Source: Alphaproteobacteria bacterium (GTDB lineage: Bacteria > Pseudomonadota > Alphaproteobacteria > 16-39-46). From it: a stretch of 64,000 bases of DNA. Position numbers and translations under genes: made by a program. Shown piece after piece: positions 8,745 through 18,630 of this stretch (position 1 is the stretch's first letter; each line of letters begins with the position of its first letter). The DNA lies in NCBI GenBank assembly GCA_018401675.1, contig JAGYKM010000006.1, positions 1 through 64,000 of the forward strand, in the 5' to 3' direction. Below the pieces are notes generated by a model. It saw only the letters and a list, made by a program, of their open reading frames with translations. It ran no database searches and had not been told where the DNA came from.

Positions 8745-9671
8745 ATGCTCAGGATTTTAGCGCCTATGTCAGGCGTCACGGATCTCCCTTTTCGAAAAAT
8801 TGTTAAAAAATACGGCGCTGGATTGGTAATTTCAGAAATGATTGCCAGCGAAGCTATGATTCGTCATACCCGTCAATCCCTCAAGAAATGCGCCTATACT
8901 GTGGAAGAATTTCCTATGGCTGTTCAATTGGCGGGGTGCGATCCTCGTGTCATGGCCCAAGCCGCACGGCTAAATGCGGATAATGGGGCGCAAATTATCG
9001 ATATCAATATGGGATGTCCGGTAAAAAAAGTGGTTAAAGGCCATGCTGGATCAGCCTTGATGAGGGAAGAAGATTTAGCGGTGCGCATAATGGAGGCAAC
9101 CGTTAACGCAGTAAAGGTGCCCGTAACCCTTAAAATGAGAATGGGCTGGGATCACGATAGCTTAAACGCGCCCAAGTTGGCCAAACGGGCCCAAGATGTG
9201 GGCATCCAAATGATTACCATTCACGGTCGGACGCGGTGCCAACTGTACACGGGACAGGCTGATTGGGCTTTTATAGAGAAGGTTAAGGAGGCTGTGAGTA
9301 TTCCGGTGGTGGGTAATGGAGATGTTAAGACGGTTCAGCAAGCTCAAGATCTGTTGCGTATTTCAACAGCGGATGGGGTCATGATTGGCCGTGGGTGTTA
9401 TGGCCGTCCTTGGTTATTAAGCCAAGTTAATCATTTTTTAAAAACGGCCATAGTCTTAGAGGATCCTTCCTTGAGTCAACAAAAGGATATTATTGGAGAA
9501 CATCTTGAGGAGATGCTCCTCCACTATGGGCAAGAAATGGGCCTTCGAATGATGAGAAAGCATTTGGGCTGGTACAGCAAAGGCATTGCTGATTCGGGTA
9601 CATTCAGAAGTAAAGTGAATACTTCGGAATGTATCAATGAGGTAAAAGGACTTATTGACACGTTTTTTTAG
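8745..9671 (+). CDS. dusB: tRNA-dihydrouridine synthase B (N-terminus possibly frameshifted)
   Basis: DusB reduces specific uridines in the tRNA D-loop to dihydrouridine using FMN and NADPH. The 308 residues include [14 protein letters not shown] at the start of the TIM barrel, the active-site MGCP (near residue 90), and HGRTR, which helps bind tRNA and FMN. The listed start lies just before the first barrel strand, about 10-20 residues later than in relatives. Upstream, a strong ribosome site and GTG at 8713 encode a plausible N-terminus in another frame. Either the short form is made from ATG 8745, or the sequence has an indel here. In alphaproteobacteria this gene usually heads the ntr cluster, as here. 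Confidence 0.9.
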   Translation: MLRILAPMSGVTDLPFRKIVKKYGAGLVISEMIASEAMIRHTRQSLKKCAYTVEEFPMAVQLAGCDPRVMAQAARLNADNGAQIIDINMGCPVKKVVKGHAGSALMREEDLAVRIMEATVNAVKVPVTLKMRMGWDHDSLNAPKLAKRAQDVGIQMITIHGRTRCQLYTGQADWAFIEKVKEAVSIPVVGNGDVKTVQQAQDLLRISTADGVMIGRGCYGRPWLLSQVNHFLKTAIVLEDPSLSQQKDIIGEHLEEMLLHYGQEMGLRMMRKHLGWYSKGIADSGTFRSKVNTSECINEVKGLIDTFF

Positions 9672-9791
9672 GAGATGGGTTTTTCTAAAAGATTTGAAAG
9701 GCGTATAGGCGTATAAAAATTAGGTGAAGAAGAATAAAGACCATGATCAGGCTGGTGAGAAGCGGCACGCCATAACCGGGAGAGGAAAAGT

Positions 9792-12101
9792 ATGAGGGTA
9801 ACTAAAAAAATTATGCTTAGCTTGAACTGGATGAAAGATCGCATGAAGCAAGCTATAGGCACTAAAGAGAAGAAAACCTTTGTGCAGTGGCTGAAGGATC
9901 AAGAGTCCCTCATTGTATCTGTGATGATCATTGCCTTTATTGGGGTTGGCTCTCTAACGGTAAGTGCCCTGAGGGGATCGTCTTTTTTGGCTTTAAAAGA
10001 AAAAGACCTTATCGTTTTATTGAGTGCGGACGCCCTTTTATTGATGATTATCGGAACAATTGTTGGTTTTAGGGCAAAACGCTTATGGATTGAACGTCGG
10101 GAGAAGCGCGCTGGGTCACGGCTGCATATTCGTCTCGTCACATTATTTGGATTAATTACGGTAATACCGGCCATTCTTGTAGCTGTGTTTTCGGGGCTAT
10201 TTTTCCATTATAGTATAGAAGGCTGGTTCAGTAAAAAGATCCAAGTGGCCTTGGATAAGTCGTTAGTTGTCGCTCGAGCCTATCTTAACGAGCATCAAGG
10301 GTCCATTAAAGCAGACTTGGCATTAGCAGGACATGACTTAGCGCGCGAATTGCCTATGCTTCGACATAATCCTGAACTTTTTAACGAGTATCTTTCTCTT
10401 ATGAGCCGCGTCCGGTCTTTTAGAGAAGCCATTGTATTTGATGAAAACAACGCCATTCTAGGACGTTCTAATACTACCATTATTCTAGACTTCGAGCCGG
10501 TATCTTTGGAAGTTATTCAGCAAGCTCGAGATGGAGACATGCCCATTCTGAAGAGTGAGAGCACGGATCGAGTGCGCTCATTAATACGGGTAGATTCTCC
10601 TTACAGTCCTGGCTCCGTCTATCTCTATGTGGGGCGCTTGGTGGATCCTGATGTGGTAACCCACGTAGACGAAGTTGAGGGGGCCGTTAGCGTTTATAAG
10701 AATTTAGAAATGGATCAATCGAGATGGCAATTTGCGGTGTATGTTTTATTTTTTGCGGTGGTATCTTTGTTGTTGCTCATGGCTGTATGGGCCGCATTGA
10801 TCGTTTCTAATCAGATAGTGCGGCCCATAGGCTATCTTATCCGTGCAGCCCAGGATGTGGGGCAAGGAAAGCTACAAGTGAGGGTTCCTGAATTTATAAA
10901 AAGGAAAAAATTCGCCCAAGAAGACGAATTTTCCTTGCTCTGTCAATCCTTTAATACCATGGCAAGCCAACTTCAAACCCAACGAACGGATTTGAAGAAA
11001 GCAGCTGAGCACATCGAGGATAGACGTCAATTTACTGAATCGGTCTTATCGGGCGTTTCTTCCGGGGTGATTGGGTTGGATGCAGAAGGAAGGATTAACC
11101 TTCCTAATCAGGCTGCTTGTGCCTTACTTAATAGAGATTTTGAAGCTCAACAGGGCGATTACTTGGGAGATTTAATTCCTGAGATTGATCCTTTGTTACG
11201 AACCATTCACCGTGACCATGGCCAAAATTATTTGGAGAAACAAATCTCAATTAGCCGAGATGGTCAGACCCGGGTTCTTTTTATAAGATTACGTCGGTTG
11301 GAATCTTCGACCCCTAAATCAGGATATGTTATTACTTTTGATGATTTAACCAATCAACTTGCGGATCAAAGAAAGGCGGCGTGGGCTGATGTGGCACGAC
11401 GGATCGCTCATGAAATTAAGAATCCCCTTACCCCCATTCAATTAGCCGCTCAACGGCTCAACCGAAAATATCTTCCGCAAATTACTGAAGATTCTGAGAG
11501 CTTTAAGCGATGCTTGGACACTATTTTGCGTCAAGTAGAAACCATTGGTAATTTGGTTTCGGAGTTTTCTTCTTTCGCAAGAATGCCTGCCCCTGTCATG
11601 GCAGATGAGAATCTAAGAGATTTGGTGATTTTAGCCATTGATCTACAAAAAAGTGCCCATCCTGCTATTTTCTTTGGCCTGGCGCTTGATAAGGATCTTC
11701 AGCTCTCTTGTGACAGGAGTCAAATGAATAGTTGTTGACTAATATTTTACAAAATGCAGCAGATTCCAAGTAGGTGAAGCCCAAGAAGGCGTTGTGCAAA
11801 AGTTGCTTTACTAAAAGATAAGAAAAAAATCTATAGGAACAATTTCTATTCGGGGTTTCTGAGTAGGGACAAATCTTGTCTTATGGGTGGATGATACAGG
11901 TGTAAAGGGTTGCCAGACTCTGGAAGAGAGCGTTCAATGGAACCCTATTATACGACCCGAAAAGCAGGCACGGGGTTGGGTCTTTCCATTGCCAGAAAAA
12001 TCATGGAAGATCATGGTGGATCTATTGTCTTAAAGAATCGGGATGAAGGAGGAGCGCGGGTTATGCTTTCCTTTCCTGAAGAGTCCTTATATGCTAAGTA
12101 G
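9792..12101 (+). pseudogene. ntrY: Sensor histidine kinase NtrY, ATP-binding domain destroyed
   Basis: NtrY is the membrane sensor kinase of the NtrYX pair, linked to nitrogen and redox control. The first 648 codons are intact: several transmembrane segments, a periplasmic region, a HAMP domain (near residue 350), a PAS domain, and the phospho-acceptor box RIAHEIKNPLTP with His near residue 540. The ATPase domain is broken. Around 11736 the frame shifts, and the N-box LLTNILQNAADSK is readable only in another frame before a TAG. The sequence to 11890 is degenerate. Then VDDTG and, at 11910-12101, [19 protein letters not shown] (the G2 box) to the natural end are readable. At least one shift and one stop are present. 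A membrane fragment unable to bind ATP could still be made. Confidence 0.9.
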
Positions 12102-12143
12102 ACAGTGTATTTTTCACATGAGTGGGGAGCAAAAGTAGAGACC

Positions 12144-13568
12144 ATGGGCTATGAAATTTTAGTTGTCGATGATGAAGCAGATATTAGAAACTTGATGTCA
12201 GATATTTTGTCTGATGAGGGATTTACTGTTAGGTTAGCAAAAGATGGCGCGACGGCTATTGAGGCTATCAAATCCCGACGTCCTAATTTGGTTATTTTGG
12301 ATGTGTGGCTCAATGACAGTCGGTTCGATGGGATCGAGATATTAGATATTGTCAAAACAGATCATCCTATGGTCCCAGTTATTATGATTAGTGGGCATGG
12401 AAATATAGAAACTGCTGTTCAGACTCTGAAAAAAGGGGCTTATGACTTTATAGAGAAGCCTTTTTCCGTGGAACGGTTAGTGACTGTGGCAAAACGCGCA
12501 CTAGAGACCGCTGAACTACGCCGGGAGAACCAAGAGCTTCGTGAGCAGTCGCTGCTGTGCGATGAGTTTCTCGGAGTGTCCGCTAGCGCGCAAAACTTAC
12601 GGATATCCCTCAGTAGGCTGGCACCCACTAACAGCCGTATATTGATTCAAGGACCGGTGGGTGCGGGAAAACTCTTTTTTGCGCGTCTTGTCCACACGAA
12701 TTCTTTGAGAGCCGATGGGCCCTTTATAACCTTTGATTGTCGGGGTCACAAGGGTGAGGAGATTCAAGAGAAATTGATGGGGAAAGAGGGAAACCCGGCA
12801 GATCCCTTATCTCCTTCAAGTGTGGGGGCTTTGGAGCAAGCCCATAACGGGACGCTTTATTTAGACCATGTGGACGCCCTTCCCATAGAGTTTCAATCTA
12901 AATTAGCGCGCATTCTACACGATATGCGGTTTACCCGGGTGAATGGTGTTAATCCGCAAAAAATAGATGTGCGGATTCTGAGTTCTACCTCGGTGGATAT
13001 TCCGGCTTTGATCAAGAATGGGGCTTTTCGGGAAGAACTCTTTTATAGGTTAAGTGTGGTTCAGATTTCTTTGCCACCTTTATCAGAACGCGTTGAAGAT
13101 ATTGGCATTCTTGCTGATTATTTTTTGAAATTTTACTCCCATCGTCGTCGTCACCCATTGAACTTAGATTCATTGTCGAGAGAACTTAAAGATCGATTGT
13201 TGAGTTACAAGTGGCCTTCCAATATTCGTCAATTGAAGAATGTAATGGAGTGGTTATCCCTTACTACAGAAGATACAGAAAATGCTAATGTAAGCATCGA
13301 ACAGTTGTCTTGGGAGCTTTTTTCAGAAGAGGCGGTTCGGATTCCGGCCCACTCTGATCAGTCTTGCTTAGACATGACCTTGCGTGAGGCTCGGGAAATA
13401 TTTGAGAGGCAATATTTGGCTTCTCAAATTATGCGCTTTGGGGGCAATGTATCGAAGACAGCTGATTTCATTCAGATGGAGAGATCTGCATTGCACAGAA
13501 AGTTAAGGTCTTTGGGGCTTTATGGTAATGGTGACTCAAAAGAGGGAAGTGCCGACGCAAAGCCATAG
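12144..13568 (+). CDS. ntrX: Response regulator NtrX, with altered Walker B
   Basis: This is the response regulator partner of NtrY. The start is placed at ATG 12144 (MGYEILVVDDEADIR), not the in-frame codon at 12105. The receiver domain has the acidic pair DDE and phospho-acceptor Asp near residue 53 (LVILDVW). The central AAA+ domain has GPVGAGK (about residues 170-176), but the usual LDE of Walker B reads LDHVDALP, so the catalytic Glu is replaced by His. No GAFTGA loop is seen, consistent with what I recall for alphaproteobacterial NtrX. A Fis-type helix-turn-helix (VSKTADFIQMERSALHRKL) ends the protein. With its kinase gene broken, it may act without phosphorylation or be decaying too. 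Confidence 0.9.
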   Translation: MGYEILVVDDEADIRNLMSDILSDEGFTVRLAKDGATAIEAIKSRRPNLVILDVWLNDSRFDGIEILDIVKTDHPMVPVIMISGHGNIETAVQTLKKGAYDFIEKPFSVERLVTVAKRALETAELRRENQELREQSLLCDEFLGVSASAQNLRISLSRLAPTNSRILIQGPVGAGKLFFARLVHTNSLRADGPFITFDCRGHKGEEIQEKLMGKEGNPADPLSPSSVGALEQAHNGTLYLDHVDALPIEFQSKLARILHDMRFTRVNGVNPQKIDVRILSSTSVDIPALIKNGAFREELFYRLSVVQISLPPLSERVEDIGILADYFLKFYSHRRRHPLNLDSLSRELKDRLLSYKWPSNIRQLKNVMEWLSLTTEDTENANVSIEQLSWELFSEEAVRIPAHSDQSCLDMTLREAREIFERQYLASQIMRFGGNVSKTADFIQMERSALHRKLRSLGLYGNGDSKEGSADAKP

Positions 13569-13646
13569 TGAGTTTAGAATTTGCGTTGCTAAGGGCACAA
13601 GGGTTTTTTAAACCTTCTCAAAGAAAAAAGAGGAGTATCGCTCTAA

Positions 13647-15023
13647 ATGAGAGTTATTGTATGCGGAGGAGAAAATCTAGGGGCTGGGATCGCTAAACAC
13701 CTCTCAGATGAGGATATAGATGTGGTGGTTATTGACCAGCGTCAAGAACTATTGGAGCGTATCTCAGATTCTATGGACGTACAAACGATTCTCGGTGACC
13801 CTGCTCATCCGGGTATTTTAGAGAAAGCAGGTGCCAAGAATGCTCAGATTATCATTGGTGCTACACTTTCTGACGATACAAATATCTTGGCTTGTCAAAC
13901 GGCTCATTTTCTTTTTGGACTTCCTTACAAAATCGCCTATATCCGTGATCTTTCTTATTTCAAGAAAGAATGGAGGACGCTATTTAGTCCATTGAATATT
14001 CCTATAGATGTGCTTATTTGTCCGGCACTTGAGGTCTCTAAGACAATTTTTCGGACCATCGAAGTTCCTGGAGCCTTTTCCATTATTCCCCGTGTGGATG
14101 AGCGTATTCGGGTCGTTGGGTTTCATTGTGATGAGAGTACACCCCTTTTAAGAACCCCATTGCGACAGGTGAATAGCTTATTTCCGTCTTTGGTAATGTC
14201 TATACTAGCCATTGTAAGGGATGGGAATCTAATCCTTCCTACTGGCCATACTGAGCTTCAAAATGGCGATGACGTCTATTTCGTGGCTAAAAAAGAGCAA
14301 GTGGGGAGCGTGATGACGGCTTTTGGGTATCAAGAGACGACCGCTCGAAATATAGTGATCTTCGGCGCGGGTAATATAGGAATGATTTTGGCCAGAGATT
14401 TAGAGACGGCCTATGAAGATTTGAATATCAAAGTGATTGAGTTAGACCGGAATCGAGCTTATGAGGCGGCGCGACACCTTGAAAGAGGGACTGTTTTATG
14501 TGGAGATATTCTTGATTTGGATGTTTTGAAAGAGGTTAATATAAGTCAAGCTGATCTCGCAATTTCTGTAACTAATGATACCGAGATTAACATCCTTTCT
14601 TCTCTTCTAGCAAAGAAGAATGGCGCACGTAAGGTTGTTACATTGATTAATAATCCAGCCTATTCTACCCTCATTGGGCCCTTAGGAATTGATGCAGTGA
14701 TTTCTCCGCGAGACATAACCATTTCCTCAGTTCTCCATTACGTTAAATCTGGAAAAATTCGCTCTATTCACACCATGGGGAATGGTTTGGGGGAGTTCGT
14801 CGAGGGCGACATCTCAGAAGCCTCTCCCTTGGTCAATCAAACAATTAAATCTATCAATAATTCAAAAAAATTCATTGTGGGCAGCGTGATTCGAGAGGGG
14901 GAAGTTATTATAGGCAATGAGTTGCTTACGCTTCAACCTCAGGATTCTATAGTTATTTTTGTTAAATCGGATTCTGTTAAGGAGGCTGAAGCCTTATTTG
15001 CTCCTGAGCATCGTTATTTTTGA
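13647..15023 (+). CDS. trkA: Potassium uptake regulator TrkA
   Basis: TrkA is the peripheral NAD-binding subunit of the Trk/Ktr potassium importer and binds the membrane channel TrkH on the cytoplasmic side. The 458 residues contain two RCK units: TrkA_N (MRVIVCGGENLGAGIAKHL, then VVVIDQ), TrkA_C, a second TrkA_N (IVIFGAGNIGMILARDL, then VIELDR), and a final TrkA_C. A GAGGAG site lies before the ATG. The gene follows ntrX as in many alphaproteobacteria. Its membrane partner trkH (23895-25351) is frameshifted in this window, so this protein may lack a partner unless another copy exists. Confidence 0.94.
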   Translation: MRVIVCGGENLGAGIAKHLSDEDIDVVVIDQRQELLERISDSMDVQTILGDPAHPGILEKAGAKNAQIIIGATLSDDTNILACQTAHFLFGLPYKIAYIRDLSYFKKEWRTLFSPLNIPIDVLICPALEVSKTIFRTIEVPGAFSIIPRVDERIRVVGFHCDESTPLLRTPLRQVNSLFPSLVMSILAIVRDGNLILPTGHTELQNGDDVYFVAKKEQVGSVMTAFGYQETTARNIVIFGAGNIGMILARDLETAYEDLNIKVIELDRNRAYEAARHLERGTVLCGDILDLDVLKEVNISQADLAISVTNDTEINILSSLLAKKNGARKVVTLINNPAYSTLIGPLGIDAVISPRDITISSVLHYVKSGKIRSIHTMGNGLGEFVEGDISEASPLVNQTIKSINNSKKFIVGSVIREGEVIIGNELLTLQPQDSIVIFVKSDSVKEAEALFAPEHRYF

Positions 15024-15044
15024 AATTAGTCTAGGATAGTTTTT

Positions 15045-16250
15045 ATGAATCAGAAATTATTTTCTGCCATTTTTTTGATCTCAGGAACGGCTATAGGAGC
15101 GGGTTTATTAGCTCTGCCGTTGGTTCTTGCTCGCATAGGCTTCTTGCCTTTGATCTTGGTACTTTGTGCTACTTGGGGGCTTATGTACTTGATTTCTCTA
15201 ATGGGCATAGAGCTTGCCATAAGGAAAACCAAATCATTTTCACTGGGTGGGGTGGGAGTGCTTTCTTTTATTATATTATTTTATGCATTATTGTCCGCAT
15301 ACCTTGATGGAAGTGCCTCTATTGTACAGACGGTTTTTATGGAGCTCTTTCAGGTGACTTTCTCCACACGCGTTACCACAGTTTTTTGTTTTAGTTTGCT
15401 CGTATTAACTTTATCTTCCATGTTTACTATCATAGAAAAGATTAATTCAATTTTATTGATCATGCTTGTGGCTGTAGTGGGCTTTCTTGTTACCGCCATT
15501 CTTATAAAAACCCCTGTCACGGCCATCCCTATGATAGAAGAACAGGCTAATGGATTGGGGGCATGGGCTCTTATTATACCTTTGGTTTTTACGTCCTTTG
15601 GGTTTAATGCCGTTATTGAACCCATTACCACTCTTCTTGACAGAAAACCTAAATTAATCAAGAAAGCTTTTTTTTGGGGAAGTCTTATTCCTTTAGGTGT
15701 ATATTTGGTGTGGACCCTAGGGATTCTTTATGTCATGCATGGGTCAAGACCAGATGTATATACGATGATGGTTCAAGGAGGGGCAGATCTGGGGCTTTTG
15801 GTCCAAGCATTGTCTGAGATGTCTGATTATGGATTGGTTCAGATTCTTATGTGGAGCATGTCACTTCTTTCAATTTTTACCTCGGCTTTGGGCATTGGTA
15901 TTAGCCTTATTTACCTTTTTGAGACGTATTTTCTTTCTATTACTGCCCATTCCGAAAGAAAGTCGCACTCTGCGATCGGTTATTTTGGCCATTTGTTACG
16001 GGTGGTGGGTTTGACTGCGCCTGCGTTGCTTATAACCCTTTTTATTCCAGATGCTTTTATTAAGATTTTGGCCTTCGCGGGAATGATTTTGGTGGTCAAT
16101 GCCGTACTTATTCCCCTTTATGAAGTTTTTGTAAGCCATTCAGGGCGTCTTAATTTTTCCCCCATACTAAACCGGAAATGGGTTCTCTATGGGCTTTTCA
16201 TGATAGCTTTGTGCATCATGGGTTGTGAAGTGTATAATCTCTTCACATAA
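15045..16250 (+). CDS. Aromatic amino acid permease (HAAAP family)
   Basis: This is an inner-membrane proton symporter of the hydroxy/aromatic amino acid family (Mtr/TyrP/TnaB-like), probably importing tryptophan or tyrosine. The 401 residues contain about 11 hydrophobic segments. The first holds the family motif SGTAIGAGLLALPLV, and later there is PLVFTSFGFNAVIEPI, the usual second signature. It starts 21 bases after trkA and is probably co-transcribed. Which aromatic amino acid is carried cannot be told from sequence by eye. The gene is intact, unlike the APC permease at 48974. Confidence 0.85.
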   Translation: MNQKLFSAIFLISGTAIGAGLLALPLVLARIGFLPLILVLCATWGLMYLISLMGIELAIRKTKSFSLGGVGVLSFIILFYALLSAYLDGSASIVQTVFMELFQVTFSTRVTTVFCFSLLVLTLSSMFTIIEKINSILLIMLVAVVGFLVTAILIKTPVTAIPMIEEQANGLGAWALIIPLVFTSFGFNAVIEPITTLLDRKPKLIKKAFFWGSLIPLGVYLVWTLGILYVMHGSRPDVYTMMVQGGADLGLLVQALSEMSDYGLVQILMWSMSLLSIFTSALGIGISLIYLFETYFLSITAHSERKSHSAIGYFGHLLRVVGLTAPALLITLFIPDAFIKILAFAGMILVVNAVLIPLYEVFVSHSGRLNFSPILNRKWVLYGLFMIALCIMGCEVYNLFT

Positions 16251-16425
16251 GGTGTAATCACAAGACCAGGCTCAATGCTAAGATGAACAGGGCAATATCC
16301 TTGTCTCCTGGGGGGGCGCCATCTTGTTTCCAGGTGACATGGGGAGAGATTTAATGGTACATCCAGTGGGATAGCTTCTATAAGCTAACATTGACCCAGT
16401 TATGAGTAAGAGGAGTGTTTGAGAG

Positions 16426-17988
16426 ATGCGTCGATTTTCTTTTGGAAAAAATCTGGACCACTCCCAGGTTCTTAATGAGCTTGCACCCAGTGGTGTTGCA
16501 TCCTATCGGTTTTTTTTCTTCGTAACCATCTCCGCTGGTATTGCCATGCTGGGGATGCTTTTGAATTCAAGTGTGGTGGTTCTCGGTGCTATGCTTCTTT
16601 CTCCCCTTATGGGCCCTATAGTGGTTCAAGGCTTTTGCTTGGGAACGGTTAATTTACCCCTCTTATCCCAAAGCAGTCTTTGTATTGGATTGGGCGTTCT
16701 GGCAGCCATTGGTGTTTCTGCCGCTATTGTTTTGCTTTCTCCTCTTTCAGACATTACCCCTGAGATTCTCTCTCGAACCAATCCGAATTTATTTGATTTG
16801 GTTATTGCTATTATGTCGGGAATTGCTGCTGGGTATGTGTTTGTTCACAAGAAGGGGACAGAACTTGTGGGCGCTGCCCTGGCGACATCTCTCATGCCTC
16901 CTTTAGCTGCAATAGGTTTCGGCATCTCCACTTGGAACTTATGGATTGCTAAGGGTGCTTTTCTTTTGTTCATGACGAATATGTTGGCGATTAGTATTGC
17001 CATTTATGGGATGAGCAAACTCTATGGCTTCAGAAATCGTGGTGAAAAAAGAATTAATATTTTCCATCTGTTTGTGGCTATTAGCATTTTGGCTGTTTTG
17101 AGCATCCCTCTGACGATTTCTTTGAAAAATATCGTATACCAATCCTATGTTGCCAAGGTTTGTAAAGCTATGATTCAGGAAGAATTTCAAGGACCAAATT
17201 TTCGATTAAGTGATTTTGACATAGCCTTTACGTCTGACGAAGTGAGGATTACAGCGGTGGTCATCACTAAACGCTACCGTCCGAAAGCCAAGCAGGAGCT
17301 TCAAGGAAAGCTCAAAAAACTTATTTCCCGACCTCTAGCCTTTACCTTAACCCAAGTGGCGTTGGTTCCAGGGGAGAGGCAGCCAGACCCCCTTGCCAAT
17401 CTAAAGTCGACTACTGACTTGGGGGTTTTAAAAAATTATTCTTTAGGTAAAAATATGCCTAAGGAAGATTCTCTTAAAGCACGTCTTAATCAAGAGACTG
17501 AGATAGACTTTCAAGACATTAACGTGAATTCGGAAAACTCTGTGGTTACTTTGGATGTTTCTCAAAATCAGAGTGGTTCCATCATGTTTTTTCATGAGGA
17601 AGAACAAAAACTAAGCAAGTTATTTCCTAAATGGACTATTGTTGTTATTCCCCCGAAGCATTCCTTGAGACCGTTTTTCTTTTCCCTTACCGAGCCTCTC
17701 CTTAATGAAGAGCAACGGAACCAAGCACGTTTGGTTATATGGGCGCTTAAGCGATGGCAAGTTTCTGATGTGGAAATTGTTTTATATAGAGACGAGAGTA
17801 GCATACTCAAGGATGATCCTATTTTGAAAGAACAGTATCAGGCTTTGTCTGCATTATTTGCTTCAGAGGGGTTTAAAGTAAGTGTAGTGACTCAATTGAG
17901 TTCTCCCTCTTTGAAAAAAGGGTCACAAAATGCCGAAGTGTTCCAACGTATCGACGTTATTCCCGTGAGTATAGCCGAAGAATCATAA
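16426..17988 (+). CDS. DUF389-family membrane protein
   Basis: The protein has 520 residues. The N-terminal half is a DUF389 membrane domain with conserved segments VVVLGAMLLSPLMGPIV (about residues 48-64), SRTNPNLFDLVIAIMSGIAA and GAALATSLMPPLAAIGFGIS (about residues 146-165), typical of the TIGR00341/TIGR00271 group. The C-terminal half, from about residue 245, is predicted soluble, with charged mixed alpha/beta character and no family I recognise. The function of DUF389 proteins is not established. The gene stands 175 bases after the permease and ends before convergent rsmD. Confidence 0.8.
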   Translation: MRRFSFGKNLDHSQVLNELAPSGVASYRFFFFVTISAGIAMLGMLLNSSVVVLGAMLLSPLMGPIVVQGFCLGTVNLPLLSQSSLCIGLGVLAAIGVSAAIVLLSPLSDITPEILSRTNPNLFDLVIAIMSGIAAGYVFVHKKGTELVGAALATSLMPPLAAIGFGISTWNLWIAKGAFLLFMTNMLAISIAIYGMSKLYGFRNRGEKRINIFHLFVAISILAVLSIPLTISLKNIVYQSYVAKVCKAMIQEEFQGPNFRLSDFDIAFTSDEVRITAVVITKRYRPKAKQELQGKLKKLISRPLAFTLTQVALVPGERQPDPLANLKSTTDLGVLKNYSLGKNMPKEDSLKARLNQETEIDFQDINVNSENSVVTLDVSQNQSGSIMFFHEEEQKLSKLFPKWTIVVIPPKHSLRPFFFSLTEPLLNEEQRNQARLVIWALKRWQVSDVEIVLYRDESSILKDDPILKEQYQALSALFASEGFKVSVVTQLSSPSLKKGSQNAEVFQRIDVIPVSIAEES

Positions 17989-18022
17989 CATAGAGCTGGA
18001 TTAGAGTCGGACCCAAGATACT

Positions 18023-18607
18023 TTAATGTGGATGTTGAATAAAATGAAACTGAGCTGTTCCATAAGAACGGTTGAGCCGTACCGAATCTTCAAAGAGTTG
18101 TTTTGCCACGGGCTCTTCCCGACTGGACTCCGTCACCAAAAGACTTCCTTGGCTATAGAATTGTTTCACCAGAACATTTTCCAAAGTTAATGGAATCAGA
18201 TTTTGATGATAGGGTGGATCCATAAAGATAACCGAAGGACGCTCCATAGATCCCCAAATAGCGGGTGATAGGGATAAAGGAGAGTGAGGGAGAACAAGAG
18301 TATTTTGTTCTTGGCCCAGGTGAGCAATATTATGGCGCAGAACAGCGAGTGCCTCGGGATGGGTTTCACAAAAAACGCAAAAACGAGCCCCTCGAGACAG
18401 AGCTTCAAGTCCAAGGCTTCCTGACCCAGAAAATAAATCAAGAATGAGGGCATCTTTGAGGATGCTTCTTCCTACACGATCTAGAAATCTGTGCATTAAA
18501 ATATTAAACACGCCTTCTCGAGCGCGACTGGAGGTGGGGCGGGTAACGCTCTTGGGGGGCATGTGCAGGGATTTATTTTTAAGTTGTCCTCCGGTTATGA
18601 CAAACAC
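18023..18607 (-). CDS. rsmD: 16S rRNA (guanine-N2)-methyltransferase RsmD
   Basis: RsmD methylates N2 of G966 (E. coli numbering) in 16S rRNA using S-adenosylmethionine. The protein has 194 residues, the usual length. It has the family N-terminus GGQLKNKSLHMP followed by RPTSSRAREGVFNIL, the SAM-binding motif LDLFSGSGSLGLEALSRGA (about residues 52-70) and the catalytic DPPY (near residue 133). It is last in the minus operon rodZ-like/hisS/rluB/rsmD, 23 bases after rluB. Confidence 0.94.
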   Translation of the reverse strand: MFVITGGQLKNKSLHMPPKSVTRPTSSRAREGVFNILMHRFLDRVGRSILKDALILDLFSGSGSLGLEALSRGARFCVFCETHPEALAVLRHNIAHLGQEQNTLVLPHSPLSLSPAIWGSMERPSVIFMDPPYHQNLIPLTLENVLVKQFYSQGSLLVTESSREEPVAKQLFEDSVRLNRSYGTAQFHFIQHPH

Positions 18608-18630
18608 TTCTTTATTTCCTGGAATGAAGG

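Noticed and set aside
9700-9716. Tandem GGCGTATA repeat
   Set aside because: Two copies only; no sign of a functional repeat.
9668-9862. 64-codon minus ORF between dusB and ntrY
   Set aside because: It overlaps the ntrY start, has unusual composition and lies opposite a real operon; treated as chance.
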